Shown in pieces: positions 17,799 through 27,781 of a stretch of 64,000 nucleotides of DNA. The DNA lies in the NCBI RefSeq assembly GCF_004000235.1, contig NZ_RCIO01000003.1, forward strand, positions 62,373-126,372. The letters are read 5' to 3'. Within the stretch, counting starts at the first letter, position 1. Every line of letters begins with the position of its first letter. A program made the position numbers and the translations under genes. The stretch comes from Mesorhizobium sp. Z1-4. Its GTDB lineage: Bacteria > Pseudomonadota > Alphaproteobacteria > Rhizobiales > Rhizobiaceae. The notes beneath the pieces are model-generated. The model saw only the letters and a list, made by a program, of their open reading frames with translations. It ran no database searches and was not told the DNA's origin.

Positions 17799-18620
17799 AT
17801 GAACGCGCCAGCCAGCACCGTCATGCCAGCGAGCAAGGAAACGCCGACCGTCGTGGAGGCTGCAGACCTTTCGCTGACGTTCCAGACCAATGACGGGCCG
17901 GTGCACGCGCTTTCCGATGTTGGCCTGACGATCGGCAAGGGCGAGTTTGTCTCTTTCATCGGCCCGTCCGGCTGCGGCAAGACGACCTTTTTGCGCGTCA
18001 TAGCCGACCTCGAACAGCCGACCGCCGGCCGTATCTCCGTCAACGGGATGACTCCGTCGCAGGCGCGGGAAAACCGTGCCTATGGCTATGTTTTCCAGGC
18101 AGCCGCCCTTTATCCGTGGCGTACCATCGAGCGCAACGTTGCGCTGCCGCTCGAGATCATGGGTCTGTCGAAAACCGAGCAGCGTTCGCGTGTGGCAGCC
18201 ACGCTGGAGCTGGTGAACCTGACCGGCTTCGAAAAGAAGTTTCCCTGGCAGCTTTCGGGCGGCATGCAGCAGCGCGCATCAATTGCGCGCGCGCTTGCAT
18301 TCGATGCCGACCTGCTCCTGATGGACGAACCTTTCGGCGCGCTCGACGAGATCGTGCGCGATCATCTTAACGAGCAGCTTCTTGAGCTTTGGGCGCGCAC
18401 CCAAAAGACGATCTGCTTCGTTACCCATTCCATTCCCGAGGCGGTTTATCTGTCGACAAAGATCGTTGTCATGAGCCCGCGGCCGGGGCGCGTGACGGAC
18501 GTGATCGAATCGACTTTGCCGGCGGAGCGGCCGCTGGACATCCGCGAGACGCCGGAATTCCTCACCATTGCGGCGCGCGTGCGCGATGGTCTGAGGGCAG
18601 GGCACAGCTATGACGATTGA
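17799..18620 (+). CDS. NitT/TauT-type ABC transporter ATPase
   Basis: A 273-residue ATP-binding subunit of the SsuB/TauB/ThiZ class. Walker A GPSGCGKTTF lies around residues 54-63, the Q-loop in YVFQAAALYPWRT, signature LSGGMQQRASIARA, Walker B LLLMDEPFGALDE and the switch His in VTHSIPEA. It powers import through the two permeases at 19080 and 19943 with the binding protein at 21088. The next gene overlaps by 11 bases. Location after hydA suggests uptake of a pyrimidine, hydantoin or related ring compound; the family also includes taurine, sulfonate and HMP (thiamine precursor) importers. Confidence 0.92.
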   Translation: MNAPASTVMPASKETPTVVEAADLSLTFQTNDGPVHALSDVGLTIGKGEFVSFIGPSGCGKTTFLRVIADLEQPTAGRISVNGMTPSQARENRAYGYVFQAAALYPWRTIERNVALPLEIMGLSKTEQRSRVAATLELVNLTGFEKKFPWQLSGGMQQRASIARALAFDADLLLMDEPFGALDEIVRDHLNEQLLELWARTQKTICFVTHSIPEAVYLSTKIVVMSPRPGRVTDVIESTLPAERPLDIRETPEFLTIAARVRDGLRAGHSYDD

Positions 18621-19083
18621 GTGCGCTCAGGGGAGGCTGCCCGCAATCCGCCCTGCGACGGCGGCCGATCTGCCGGCATGCGCGGTGATCATCAACGATT
18701 ACATCGACCAGACCGAGTGGCTGTCGCGCACCAAATCGCGCGACGAGCTTGCCGGCTTCTTTACGCCCGAGCTTTTGCAGAAGCGCACCGTGCTCGTTGC
18801 CGATGTGGGCGGCGAAATTGCAGCTTATGTCTCCGTTGCGGACGGCTTTCTGTATGCGATCTACATCGCACCCGGCTATCGCCGGAGCGGGCTGGGCAAA
18901 ATGCTGCTGGATGAGCTGAAGCTGCAATATCCGGCGCAGCTCGAACTTACCGTCTTCGAGCTCAACGTGGCTGCCAGGCGGTTCTACGAACGCGAGGGTT
19001 TTCACGAGGTGCCCGAACGGCGCGACGACGACACCGAGGAGGGCGTGCCGACCCTTCTCATGCGCTGGCGGAGCGCGGCATGA
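18610..19083 (+). CDS. GNAT-family N-acetyltransferase
   Basis: A 157-residue GNAT fold protein: IRPATAADLPACAVIINDYID at the start, the acetyl-CoA-binding segment YIAPGYRRSGLGKMLLDEL (the R/Q-x-x-G-x-G/A pyrophosphate loop) and NVAARRFYEREGFHEV at the C-terminus. The substrate is unknown. It is embedded between the ATPase and first permease of the ABC importer, overlapping both, so it is certainly translated with the transporter. This placement is unusual and hints that the imported compound, or a product of it, carries an amine that is acetylated. Confidence 0.88.
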   Translation: MTIECAQGRLPAIRPATAADLPACAVIINDYIDQTEWLSRTKSRDELAGFFTPELLQKRTVLVADVGGEIAAYVSVADGFLYAIYIAPGYRRSGLGKMLLDELKLQYPAQLELTVFELNVAARRFYEREGFHEVPERRDDDTEEGVPTLLMRWRSAA

Positions 19084-19946
19084 GCAGGTACCTCCCGGTT
19101 CTCACCATCCTCGCTGGCATCGTGGTGGTCTGGTATCTCGGCGCCTATTTCATGAACGCGCCGTTTCAGCGCAACCTGAATGAGCGCACCGGCACGGAAA
19201 CCACATTTACCGAGTTTGTCGGACAGACCATGTCGCAGCCGAAGCCGACACTGCCGGCGCCGCACCAGGTGGCGGTGAACTTCTTTGAAAACACGTTCCT
19301 GCGCAAAGTGACCAGCGGGCGCAGCCTCGTCTACCACTCCTGGGTGACGCTTTCGTCGACGTTGCTGGGCTTTCTGTTCGGCACCGTGCTGGGCATTCTG
19401 ATCGCTGTCGGCATCGTACACGTGCTGGCGCTCGACCGCAGCCTGATGCCGTGGATCATTGCCTCGCAGACCATCCCCATTCTGGCGCTGGCGCCGATGA
19501 TCGTGGTGGTGTTGGCGGCGGTCGGGCTGACAGGGCTGATCCCCAAGGCCTTGATATCGACCTATCTGTCATTTTTCCCGGTGGCCGTTGGCATGGTGAA
19601 GGGCCTGCGGTCGCCCGAAACCGCCTATCTCGATCTGATGCACACCTACAATGCCAGTCGCGCAAACGTGTTCTGGAAGCTCCGGTTGCCGGCATCGGTG
19701 CCGTTTCTGTTCGCTTCGATGAAGGTGGCCGTCGCGGCGAGCCTTGTCGGAGCGATTGTGGGCGAGTTGCCGACCGGCGCCGTGGCGGGTATCGGCGCCA
19801 AGCTTCTCGGCGGCGCCTATTACAGCCAGACGATCGACATTTTTGCAGCGCTGGTCGCGGGTTCGGTGGTCGCGGTTCTGCTCGTGACCACGGTCGGCGC
19901 CGTCGGGCGGATGACGGAGCGCGCCATGGGGGTGAGGCCGGCATGA
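19080..19946 (+). CDS. NitT/TauT-type ABC transporter permease (first)
   Basis: A 288-residue permease with an N-terminal helix, a hydrophilic stretch and five further membrane helices. The cytoplasmic coupling loop is LMHTYNASRANVFWKLRLPASVPFLF, the EAA motif of SsuC/TauC-type permeases. It starts with ATGA overlap on the acetyltransferase stop and overlaps the second permease by 4 bases. With that second permease it would form a heterodimeric channel, in contrast to the single homodimeric permease of most SsuABC systems. Confidence 0.9.
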   Translation: MSRYLPVLTILAGIVVVWYLGAYFMNAPFQRNLNERTGTETTFTEFVGQTMSQPKPTLPAPHQVAVNFFENTFLRKVTSGRSLVYHSWVTLSSTLLGFLFGTVLGILIAVGIVHVLALDRSLMPWIIASQTIPILALAPMIVVVLAAVGLTGLIPKALISTYLSFFPVAVGMVKGLRSPETAYLDLMHTYNASRANVFWKLRLPASVPFLFASMKVAVAASLVGAIVGELPTGAVAGIGAKLLGGAYYSQTIDIFAALVAGSVVAVLLVTTVGAVGRMTERAMGVRPA

Positions 19947-21067
19947 CGCGTTTGCGCCCCTCCTGGCAGGTTATGCTCGCGTCGCTTGCTGCGCTGGCGG
20001 CGCTGATCGCGCTGCCCGCGGCCGGCGGCACGGCGTCGATGGCCGGCAGCGGCTTCGCCTTGTCGGCCGTCATTTTGCTGCTTGCCGGTGCGCTTGTGGC
20101 CAGCCTGCGGCCGGGGCCGCTTGTTTCTGCGATCGCGCTGTTCGTCGCCGCCCACGGAACCGCGTGGATGCTGATCAACGGCATAGCGGGCGGCGAAGGT
20201 ACGGCCGGAACGGCATACTTCCTCCTGCTGATCGCGGCCTGGCTGCTCGCCTGGCAACTCGTGACCGTGCTTTCGGCGATGCGTCCGGCCGGAAAGCTGC
20301 CGGACTACGCCATCAGGCTCATTGTGCCGGCGCTGTTCGGAATATGGATTCTGATCATGTGGGAGGCCATCGTGCGCGGCGCCGGCGTGCCGTTCGTGCT
20401 GCTGCCGCCGCCGAGCGCTATCGGCGCGCGGCTGGCCAATTCGATCCCGATCCTTGCCGCCGACGTCAATCAGACCATCTTCAAGGCCGTGCTGTCAGGC
20501 TATATCATGGGCTGCGGTGCGGGCTTTGTTGTTGCGGTGCTGGCCGACCGTTTCCTGTTTCTGCGGCGCGGGCTGCTGCCCATCGGCAATATGGTTTCGG
20601 CGCTGCCCATCATCGGCATCGCGCCGATCATGGTCATGTGGTTCGGGTTCGACTGGCAGTCGAAGGCTGCGGTCGTCGTTGTGATGACGTTCTTCCCGAT
20701 GCTGGTGAACACTGTCGCGGGACTCGCCGCTTCCGGCAGCATGGAACGCGACCTGATGCGCACCTATGCCTCCAGCTACTGGCAGACACTGTTGAAGCTC
20801 CGGCTGCCGGCGGCGGCGCCATTCATCTTCAATGCACTCAAGATCAACTCCACGCTGGCGCTGATTGGCGCTATCGTTGCGGAATTCTTCGGCACACCGG
20901 TGGTGGGTATGGGGTTCCGCATCTCGACCGAAGTCGGACGCATGAATGTCGACATGGTTTGGGCGGAAATCGCGGTCGCCGCACTCGCCGGTTCCGTCTT
21001 CTATGGCGTGATTGCTCTCGCAGAAAGAGCGGTCACGTTCTGGCACCCGTCTATCCGTGGTGGATAG
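19943..21067 (+). CDS. NitT/TauT-type ABC transporter permease (second, with N-terminal extension)
   Basis: A 374-residue permease. The last ~250 residues are a standard binding-protein-dependent permease with the coupling loop LMRTYASSYWQTLLKLRLPAAAPFIF. The first ~120 residues add three or four extra hydrophobic helices not present in SsuC/TauC, so the protein is longer than typical. The start ATG overlaps the stop of the first permease. The binding-protein gene follows 20 bases after its stop. Confidence 0.9.
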   Translation: MTRLRPSWQVMLASLAALAALIALPAAGGTASMAGSGFALSAVILLLAGALVASLRPGPLVSAIALFVAAHGTAWMLINGIAGGEGTAGTAYFLLLIAAWLLAWQLVTVLSAMRPAGKLPDYAIRLIVPALFGIWILIMWEAIVRGAGVPFVLLPPPSAIGARLANSIPILAADVNQTIFKAVLSGYIMGCGAGFVVAVLADRFLFLRRGLLPIGNMVSALPIIGIAPIMVMWFGFDWQSKAAVVVVMTFFPMLVNTVAGLAASGSMERDLMRTYASSYWQTLLKLRLPAAAPFIFNALKINSTLALIGAIVAEFFGTPVVGMGFRISTEVGRMNVDMVWAEIAVAALAGSVFYGVIALAERAVTFWHPSIRGG

Positions 21068-21087
21068 GCCAACTTCAGAGGGTAAGT

Positions 21088-22056
21088 ATGATGAAAAAAC
21101 TTATGATTTCAGCTTTGGCAGGTGCATTCTCACTGGCCGCAGCGCAGGCGCTTGCCGCCGATGAGGTGACGCTGCAGCTTAAATGGGTCGCGCAGGCTCA
21201 GTTTGCCGGCTATTTCGTCGCCAAGGACAAGGGCTTCTATACCGAGGAAGACCTTGATGTGACGATCAATCCGGGCGGTCCGGATATCGCGCCGGAGCAG
21301 GTGATCGCCGGCGGCGGCGCCGACGTGATCGTGACCTGGATGGCGGGTGCGCTTTCCGCGCGCGACAAGGGCGTGCCGCTGGTCAATATCGCGCAGCCCT
21401 ACAAGAACGCCGGCATGCAGCTTGTGTGCCCGAAAGACGGACCGGTCCAGACCGTCGAGGACTTCCCGGGACACACGCTCGGTGTCTGGTTCTTCGGTAA
21501 CGAGTACCCGTTCTATGCCTGGATGAACAAGCTCGGCTATTCGACCGAGGGCGGCGACAATGGCGTGACCGTGCTGAAGCAGAGCTTCGACGTGCAACCG
21601 CTGATCCAGAAGCAGGCGGATTGCATCTCGGTCATGACCTACAATGAGTACTGGCAGCTCATCGATGCCGGCTACCAGGCCGACGACCTGATCGTTTTCA
21701 ACTATTCGGCGCTGGACGTCGACCTGCTTGAAGACGGTCTCTATGCGATGGAAGGTGACCTTGCCGACCCCGCATTCAAGGACAAGATGGTGCGTTTCGT
21801 GCGCGCTTCCATGAAGGGCTGGGAGTATGCAATCGCCAATCCCGAGGAAGCTGCCTCGATCGTCATGGACAATGGCGGCCAGGATGAAAACCACCAGGTC
21901 CGCATGATGGGCGAGGTGGCCAAGCTGATCGGCGAGCCGGACGCGAAGCTGCCGGTCGACGCCTATGAGCGCACCGCCGATGCCGTGCTCAAGCAGGGCA
22001 TCATCGAGAAAGAGCCGTCAGGCGCCTGGACGTCGGACATCACAGACGCGATGTAA
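21088..22056 (+). CDS. ABC transporter substrate-binding protein (NMT1/THI5-like)
   Basis: A 322-residue periplasmic binding protein with signal peptide MMKKLMISALAGAFSLAAAQ and a likely cut after ALA. The mature start VTLQLKWVAQAQFAGYFVAKDKGFY is characteristic of the NMT1/THI5-like family, whose best known members bind HMP (pyrimidine) or related planar heterocycles. Later landmarks are GGADVIVTWMAGALSARDKGVPLV and YPFYAWMNKLGY. The pyrimidine-like ligand of this family fits the genomic setting. AGAGGG precedes the ATG at 21088. A rho-independent terminator follows. Confidence 0.92.
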   Translation: MMKKLMISALAGAFSLAAAQALAADEVTLQLKWVAQAQFAGYFVAKDKGFYTEEDLDVTINPGGPDIAPEQVIAGGGADVIVTWMAGALSARDKGVPLVNIAQPYKNAGMQLVCPKDGPVQTVEDFPGHTLGVWFFGNEYPFYAWMNKLGYSTEGGDNGVTVLKQSFDVQPLIQKQADCISVMTYNEYWQLIDAGYQADDLIVFNYSALDVDLLEDGLYAMEGDLADPAFKDKMVRFVRASMKGWEYAIANPEEAASIVMDNGGQDENHQVRMMGEVAKLIGEPDAKLPVDAYERTADAVLKQGIIEKEPSGAWTSDITDAM

Positions 22057-22078
22057 AATTCCGGAATGCCGGAAGCTG

Positions 22079-22109
22079 AAAGGGGCGGGCAACCGCCCCT
22101 TTCTTTATT
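22079..22109. terminator. Rho-independent terminator, shared by convergent genes
   Basis: Ten-base-pair stem AAAGGGGCGG/CCGCCCCTTT (22079-22088 and 22093-22102) closed by a GCAA tetraloop and followed by CTTTATT. It ends the ABC importer operon, and its T-rich flank overlaps the stop of the convergent AraC-type gene; the A run on the left gives a T run for the opposite strand, so it can serve both. Confidence 0.85.
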
Positions 22110-23001
22110 GGAGAGCCATGCGCCGGTGCTCGGCAGCACGGAATGCGCCGGGCGTCGTGCCTACCGCACGGCGGAAGAAGCGGTTGAAATAGGCCGGGTC
22201 GGCAAAACCCAGGGCATATGCGATCTTGTTGACCGGGGTCGGCGAAAAGACGAGATCGCGCTGCGCCGCCTCCACGAGGCGCTGCGTCAGCAGTCCCTGC
22301 ACCGAAAGTCCGGTTTCAGCGCGCGCTACGCGGTTGAGATGGGTGGGGGTGATGCCCAGCCGCTCGGCGTAAAAGGTTACCGGCCGGTGCTGGCGGTAAT
22401 GCGCGCCGACGAGGGCCATCAGGTCGTCGATGCGCTGCGCGCGTGCGCCGCTTGCCTGCGAATTCTGCGGATTGCTCGCGATAGCCGCGCGCGCGAGGCT
22501 GACGATCGCCTGCGTCATCAGTGCTTCCAGCATGGCCAGCCGCCCGGCGGCGGGCGCGGCGAGCTCCGCCTCCAGTGCTTTCAATGCCCGAATTGCCGCC
22601 GCACCTGCCGGCGATACGAGCGGCACAGCGCGCATATGCGAAACGAATTCCGCCACGCGCCGGTCTCCCGCCGCGACGGCCTTCAGCTTGTCCGCCAGGG
22701 CGGTAATCACCACTCCGTCAACGTCGCGGGCGAAGCTGAAGCCATGCACCGCGTCGGGTGGGATCAGCAGCGCGCACGGCGCTTCGATGCGCCCGATCCT
22801 GTCGTTGCCGCCAACTTCGCCGCTGCCCGCCGTGAGCAGGAAAAGCTGGAACAGCGTGTCGTGCCGGTGCAGCGTGATCTCGTAATTGTGCAGCGAAGTG
22901 CGTTCGGGGATCGTCTCGCAATGCAGCCAGAAATCCCCGGTTTCTCCACGTTCCTCGCGGTATAGACGATAGTTCGGAACCCGATTGCGATGTTTGTCCA
23001 T
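22105..23001 (-). CDS. pobR: AraC-family regulator, PobR-like activator of 4-hydroxybenzoate hydroxylase
   Basis: A 298-residue AraC/XylS-type regulator. The N-terminal part is a cupin-like ligand domain (ITLHRHDTLFQLFLLTAGSGEV); the C-terminal pair of helix-turn-helix motifs includes FYAERLGITPTHLNRVARAETG and YALGFADPAYFNRFFRRAVGTTP. It is divergently transcribed from pobA, separated by 94 bases, which is the arrangement of PobR in rhizobia and others: it activates pobA on binding 4-hydroxybenzoate. The ligand is inferred from position and family resemblance. Confidence 0.85.
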   Translation of the reverse strand: MDKHRNRVPNYRLYREERGETGDFWLHCETIPERTSLHNYEITLHRHDTLFQLFLLTAGSGEVGGNDRIGRIEAPCALLIPPDAVHGFSFARDVDGVVITALADKLKAVAAGDRRVAEFVSHMRAVPLVSPAGAAAIRALKALEAELAAPAAGRLAMLEALMTQAIVSLARAAIASNPQNSQASGARAQRIDDLMALVGAHYRQHRPVTFYAERLGITPTHLNRVARAETGLSVQGLLTQRLVEAAQRDLVFSPTPVNKIAYALGFADPAYFNRFFRRAVGTTPGAFRAAEHRRMALQ

Positions 23002-23053
23002 GTTCCATTAGTGCAATCGAATGACGGAATTGTCCATTGCCGCGCGCGGGTGA

Positions 23054-24268
<1,215 letters not shown>

Positions 24269-24290
24269 GCCGCCGCGTCAGGAGAAGCGA

Positions 24291-24686
24291 ATGAGCAAGG
24301 AACGAAACGAACGCTACCGGCAGGGCATGCAGACACGCCGCGAGGTGCTGGGCGCTGCCTATGTCGACGGCAAGGAAGCAACCAAGACACCGCTCGACGA
24401 GCCATTTCAGGAACTCATCACCGAAGCCGCATGGGGGCACGTGTGGTCGCGCGGCACAATCAGCAAGCGCGAGCGCTCGATGATCACGCTGGCGCTGCTC
24501 GCCGGGCTCGGCAACTTCGAGGAGCTTGCGCTGCACACGCGCGCCACCGTGAACACCGGAGCCAGCCGCGACGACATCATGGAAGCGATGCTGCATGTGG
24601 CGATCTATGCCGGCGTGCCGCGCGCCAACCATGCCATGAAGGTCGTCAATCAGGTGTTCGAAGAACTCGATGGGGGCAGCGTATGA
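24291..24686 (+). CDS. pcaC: 4-carboxymuconolactone decarboxylase
   Basis: A 131-residue member of the CMD family of the PcaC subgroup: RYRQGMQTRREVLGAAYVD at the start, WGHVWSRGTISKRERSMITLALL in the middle and MLHVAIYAGVPRANHAM near the end. It decarboxylates 4-carboxymuconolactone to beta-ketoadipate enol-lactone. ATG 24291 follows AGGAG; the stop overlaps the start of pcaH by 3 bases. Unlike the AhpD-like relative at 11535, it has no CxxC, as expected for the decarboxylase. Confidence 0.95.
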   Translation: MSKERNERYRQGMQTRREVLGAAYVDGKEATKTPLDEPFQELITEAAWGHVWSRGTISKRERSMITLALLAGLGNFEELALHTRATVNTGASRDDIMEAMLHVAIYAGVPRANHAMKVVNQVFEELDGGSV

Positions 24687-25432
24687 GCGTATTATCGAAC
24701 AGCAAACCCGAAACGGGATCGTTCTTCCAGCGCGACCTGGGCTGGCACCCGCCAGCATTCGCGCCGCAATACAAGACCTCGGTGCTGCGCGCGCCGCAAA
24801 AAGCGCTGATTTCGCTCGACAACACGCTATCCGAAATCACCGGCCCGGTTTTCGGCCATAACATTCTGGGCGAGTTCGACAATGACCTGATCCACAACTT
24901 TGCCAAACCTGGCGAAAGCGCGATCGGACCGCGCATCATCGTTTACGGCCGCGTGCTCGACGAACGCGGCAAGGGTGTCGCCGGCGCGCTGCTTGAATTC
25001 TGGCAGGCCAATGCTGGCGGCCGCTACCGGCACAGGAAGGAAGGTTACATCGCGCCGCTCGACCCCAATTTCGGCGGCTGCGGCCGTACGATCACCGATG
25101 AGGAGGGCAATTACAGCTTCAGGACGATTCTGCCCGGGCCTTATCCCTGGCCGAACCGGGTGAACGATTGGCGGCCTTCGCATATCCATTTTTCGATATT
25201 CGGCCACGGCTTTGCGCAGCGGCTGATCACGCAAATGTATTTCGAGGGTGATCCGCTGATCTGGAAATGCCCGATCGTGGATACGATCCCCGGACGCGAG
25301 GCAATCGAGGGACTGGTCGCGGCGCTCGACATGGAAGCGACGCTGCCGATGGACGCGCGGGCCTACAAGTTCGACATCGTGCTGCGGGGACGGCGCTCCA
25401 CCATGTTCGAAAACCGTCTGGAGGGAAGCTGA
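24683..25432 (+). CDS. pcaH: Protocatechuate 3,4-dioxygenase beta subunit
   Basis: A 249-residue intradiol ring-cleavage subunit that binds the catalytic Fe(III). Ligand candidates are visible: Tyr in GGRYRHRKEGY, Tyr in LPGPYPWPNR, and the two His in RPSHIHFSIFG. Together with PcaG it opens protocatechuate to 3-carboxy-cis,cis-muconate. The N-terminus (FFQRDLGWHPPAFAPQYKTS) matches PcaH. ATGA overlap with pcaC and a one-base gap to pcaG show a tight operon. Confidence 0.96.
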   Translation: MSVLSNSKPETGSFFQRDLGWHPPAFAPQYKTSVLRAPQKALISLDNTLSEITGPVFGHNILGEFDNDLIHNFAKPGESAIGPRIIVYGRVLDERGKGVAGALLEFWQANAGGRYRHRKEGYIAPLDPNFGGCGRTITDEEGNYSFRTILPGPYPWPNRVNDWRPSHIHFSIFGHGFAQRLITQMYFEGDPLIWKCPIVDTIPGREAIEGLVAALDMEATLPMDARAYKFDIVLRGRRSTMFENRLEGS

Positions 25433-25433
25433 G

Positions 25434-26048
25434 ATGGCGCAGCCGCTGGGCAGGTTGAAGGAATCGGCATCGCAGACCGCCGGGCCTTATGTGCATATCG
25501 GGCTGACGCCCAATTTCGCCGAGATAGAGGGCGTATACGAGGCCGACCTCGGCATATCGATGGTCAACGACAAGACCAGGGGCGAACGCATCACCGTCAC
25601 CGGACAGATATTCGATGGCTCCGGCACAGCACTGAAAGACGCGATGGTGGAAATCTGGCAGGCGGATGCCGAGGGGCTCTACAACAGCCCGGCTGAAATG
25701 CGCGGCTCGGCCGATCCGAACTTCACCGGCTGGGGGCGCAGCCCGACCAATATGCAGGACGGCGAATTCCGCTTCGAGACGATCAAACCCGGGCGCGTTC
25801 CGTTTCGCGACGGGCGGCTGATGGCTCCGCACATCACCTTCTGGATCGTAGCGCGGGGCATCAATCTAGGGCTATCCACGCGCATGTATTTCGCCGATGA
25901 AGAAGCGGCGAATGCCGAGGACCCGGTGTTGGCTCGGATCGAACATCGCGTGAGGGTGCCCACTTTGCTGGCGCCGCGCGACGGAAACGGCTACCGTTTC
26001 GACATTCACCTGCAAGGTGACAAAGAAACTGTGTTTTTCGACATCTGA
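25434..26048 (+). CDS. pcaG: Protocatechuate 3,4-dioxygenase alpha subunit
   Basis: A 204-residue partner of PcaH, without the full iron ligand set. Family landmarks are SASQTAGPYVHIGL near the N-terminus, DAMVEIWQADAEG, GWGRSPTN and RMYFADEEAANAEDPVL. The alpha subunit contributes to the substrate pocket. The start lies one base after the pcaH stop. Confidence 0.95.
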   Translation: MAQPLGRLKESASQTAGPYVHIGLTPNFAEIEGVYEADLGISMVNDKTRGERITVTGQIFDGSGTALKDAMVEIWQADAEGLYNSPAEMRGSADPNFTGWGRSPTNMQDGEFRFETIKPGRVPFRDGRLMAPHITFWIVARGINLGLSTRMYFADEEAANAEDPVLARIEHRVRVPTLLAPRDGNGYRFDIHLQGDKETVFFDI

Positions 26049-26059
26049 GCCGCGGCACA

Positions 26060-27121
26060 TTGACGGTTTCGAGCTTCGACCACCCATTTCTGGCCGGTTT
26101 CCTGGGCGACGCGGAAACCGCGGAACTGTTTTCGGCGAAAGCCGATCTCGACGCCATGCTGGCATTCGAGGCCGCACTTGCGAGCGCGCAAGCGGCGGCA
26201 GGCGTCATTCCGGCAGATGCGGCGGCTGCGATCGAAAAAGCCGTAGCCGGGTTTCGGGCAGACACCTCGGCGCTGCGCGAGGCTACCGCCCGCGATGGTG
26301 TGGTCGTGCCGGAGCTGGTGCGGCAGCTGCGCGCGGCGGCGGGCGAACACGGCAAGCACGTTCATTTCGGCGCAACCAGCCAGGATGTCATCGACACCAG
26401 CCTCGCACTGCGCCTGAACAAGGCATTCGCCCTGTTTGCCGAGAGACTGGGAACGATCGATGCGGCACTTGCCGGTCTCGATAAACGCTTCGGGCAACTG
26501 GAGGTTATGGCGCATACCCGCATGCAGGCCGCAATTGCGGTGCCGGCATCGCGCAAGATCGCCAGCTGGCGCGAGCCTTTGGCGCGATGCGGTGAGCGCC
26601 TGCCGGATATTCGCCGCGACGTTGCGATCCTCCATTTCGGCGGCGCTGCCGGTACGTTGGACCGGCTTGGAGACAAGGCGGACGCGGTTTCTCAGGCACT
26701 TGCCACAAAGCTGGGGCTTGGCGCCCCAAAGCGTCCAAGGCACAGCGAGAGGGACGGGATCGCTGCGTATGCGTCCTGGCTGTCACTCGTCACAGGCTCG
26801 CTTGGCAAGACGGGGCAGGACATCGCGCTCATGGCGCAAAACGAAGTCGGCGAAATCCGGCTTGCCAGCGGTGGCGGGTCGTCCGCTATGCCGCACAAGG
26901 TCAATCCGGTGGGAGCCGAGGCGCTTGTTGCACTGGCCCGCTTCAATGCGACGCTTGTCGCCGGCATGCATCAGGCTCTGGTGCATGAAAACGAGCGTTC
27001 GGGCGCTGCCTGGACACTCGAATGGCTCATCCTGCCGCAGATGACCGTTGCGGCAGGCGCGGGACTTCGCATCGCCGCCGGACTGTTGGCGGCGATCTCG
27101 TTTTCCGGCAGCAGCGGCTGA
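26060..27121 (+). CDS. pcaB: 3-carboxy-cis,cis-muconate cycloisomerase
   Basis: A 353-residue fumarase/aspartase-superfamily enzyme that cyclises 3-carboxy-cis,cis-muconate to 4-carboxymuconolactone, the step between PcaHG and PcaC. The superfamily signature is present as GSSAMPHKVNPVGAE; HFGATSQDVIDT and VMAHTRMQAAIAVP are other conserved regions. The start is probably TTG 26060, 11 bases after pcaG, without a clear ribosome site; length is right for PcaB of rhizobia. Last gene of the run. pcaD (enol-lactone hydrolase) is not found in the window. Confidence 0.92.
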   Translation: MTVSSFDHPFLAGFLGDAETAELFSAKADLDAMLAFEAALASAQAAAGVIPADAAAAIEKAVAGFRADTSALREATARDGVVVPELVRQLRAAAGEHGKHVHFGATSQDVIDTSLALRLNKAFALFAERLGTIDAALAGLDKRFGQLEVMAHTRMQAAIAVPASRKIASWREPLARCGERLPDIRRDVAILHFGGAAGTLDRLGDKADAVSQALATKLGLGAPKRPRHSERDGIAAYASWLSLVTGSLGKTGQDIALMAQNEVGEIRLASGGGSSAMPHKVNPVGAEALVALARFNATLVAGMHQALVHENERSGAAWTLEWLILPQMTVAAGAGLRIAAGLLAAISFSGSSG

Positions 27122-27124
27122 CCG

Positions 27125-27781
27125 TCAAAGCATCGAAGTCATAACCGGCAGAACCTCGGTAGAGCCGCGGTAGATCATGTCGATCGCCACGTAGAATATG
27201 ATGGCAAGGCCGATATAGGCGATCCAGCGATGGCGCTCGAGCAGCCGCGCGATCCAGGCTGCCGCCAACCCCATCAGCGCAATCGACAAGACAAGCCCGA
27301 TGACCAGGACGGTGGGATGGTCCCTGGCGGCACCGGCGACGGCGAGCACGTTGTCCAGCGACATGGAAACGTCGGCGATGACGATCTGGATGGCCGCCTG
27401 ACGGAAGGTCTTCTGGGGCGCTCCAGCGGCAATGGTGCCGTCGGCATTGAGGTCGGCATTGGCCAGTGCCTCCTGTGCGGCATGGACCTCGGCATGGCTG
27501 GTGCGCAGTTCGCGCCACATCTTCCAGCACACCCAAAGCAGCAGCAGCCCGCCGACGAGCACAAGCCCGATGATCTGGAGCAGGTGCACCGTTACCGACG
27601 CAAAACCGATACGCAGTACGGTAGCGGCTATGATGCCGACGAGAATGGCCTTGCTGCGCTGCTGCGGCGGCAGGCCGGCAGCCGCAAGCCCGATGACAAC
27701 CGCGTTGTCGCCGGCAAGCACCAGGTCGATGGCGATAACCTGCAGGAGCGCGATGAAGCCCTCATGGGTGAAAAGGTCCAT
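27125..27781 (-). CDS. TerC-family integral membrane protein
   Basis: A 218-residue protein with about seven membrane helices. Conserved acidic motifs of the TerC/YjbE family appear twice: LVLAGDNAVVIG (about residue 22) and VSMSLDNVLAVAGAA (about 140). Family members export Mn(II) or support metal loading of secreted proteins; this one is nearer the short YjbE/YkoY type. A hydrophilic loop with HAAQEALANADLNADGTIA resembles an EF-hand-like Asp pattern but is not a clear one. Convergent to pcaB. Upstream, 27782-28058 holds no gene I can support and no obvious Mn riboswitch. Confidence 0.85.
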   Translation of the reverse strand: MDLFTHEGFIALLQVIAIDLVLAGDNAVVIGLAAAGLPPQQRSKAILVGIIAATVLRIGFASVTVHLLQIIGLVLVGGLLLLWVCWKMWRELRTSHAEVHAAQEALANADLNADGTIAAGAPQKTFRQAAIQIVIADVSMSLDNVLAVAGAARDHPTVLVIGLVLSIALMGLAAAWIARLLERHRWIAYIGLAIIFYVAIDMIYRGSTEVLPVMTSML

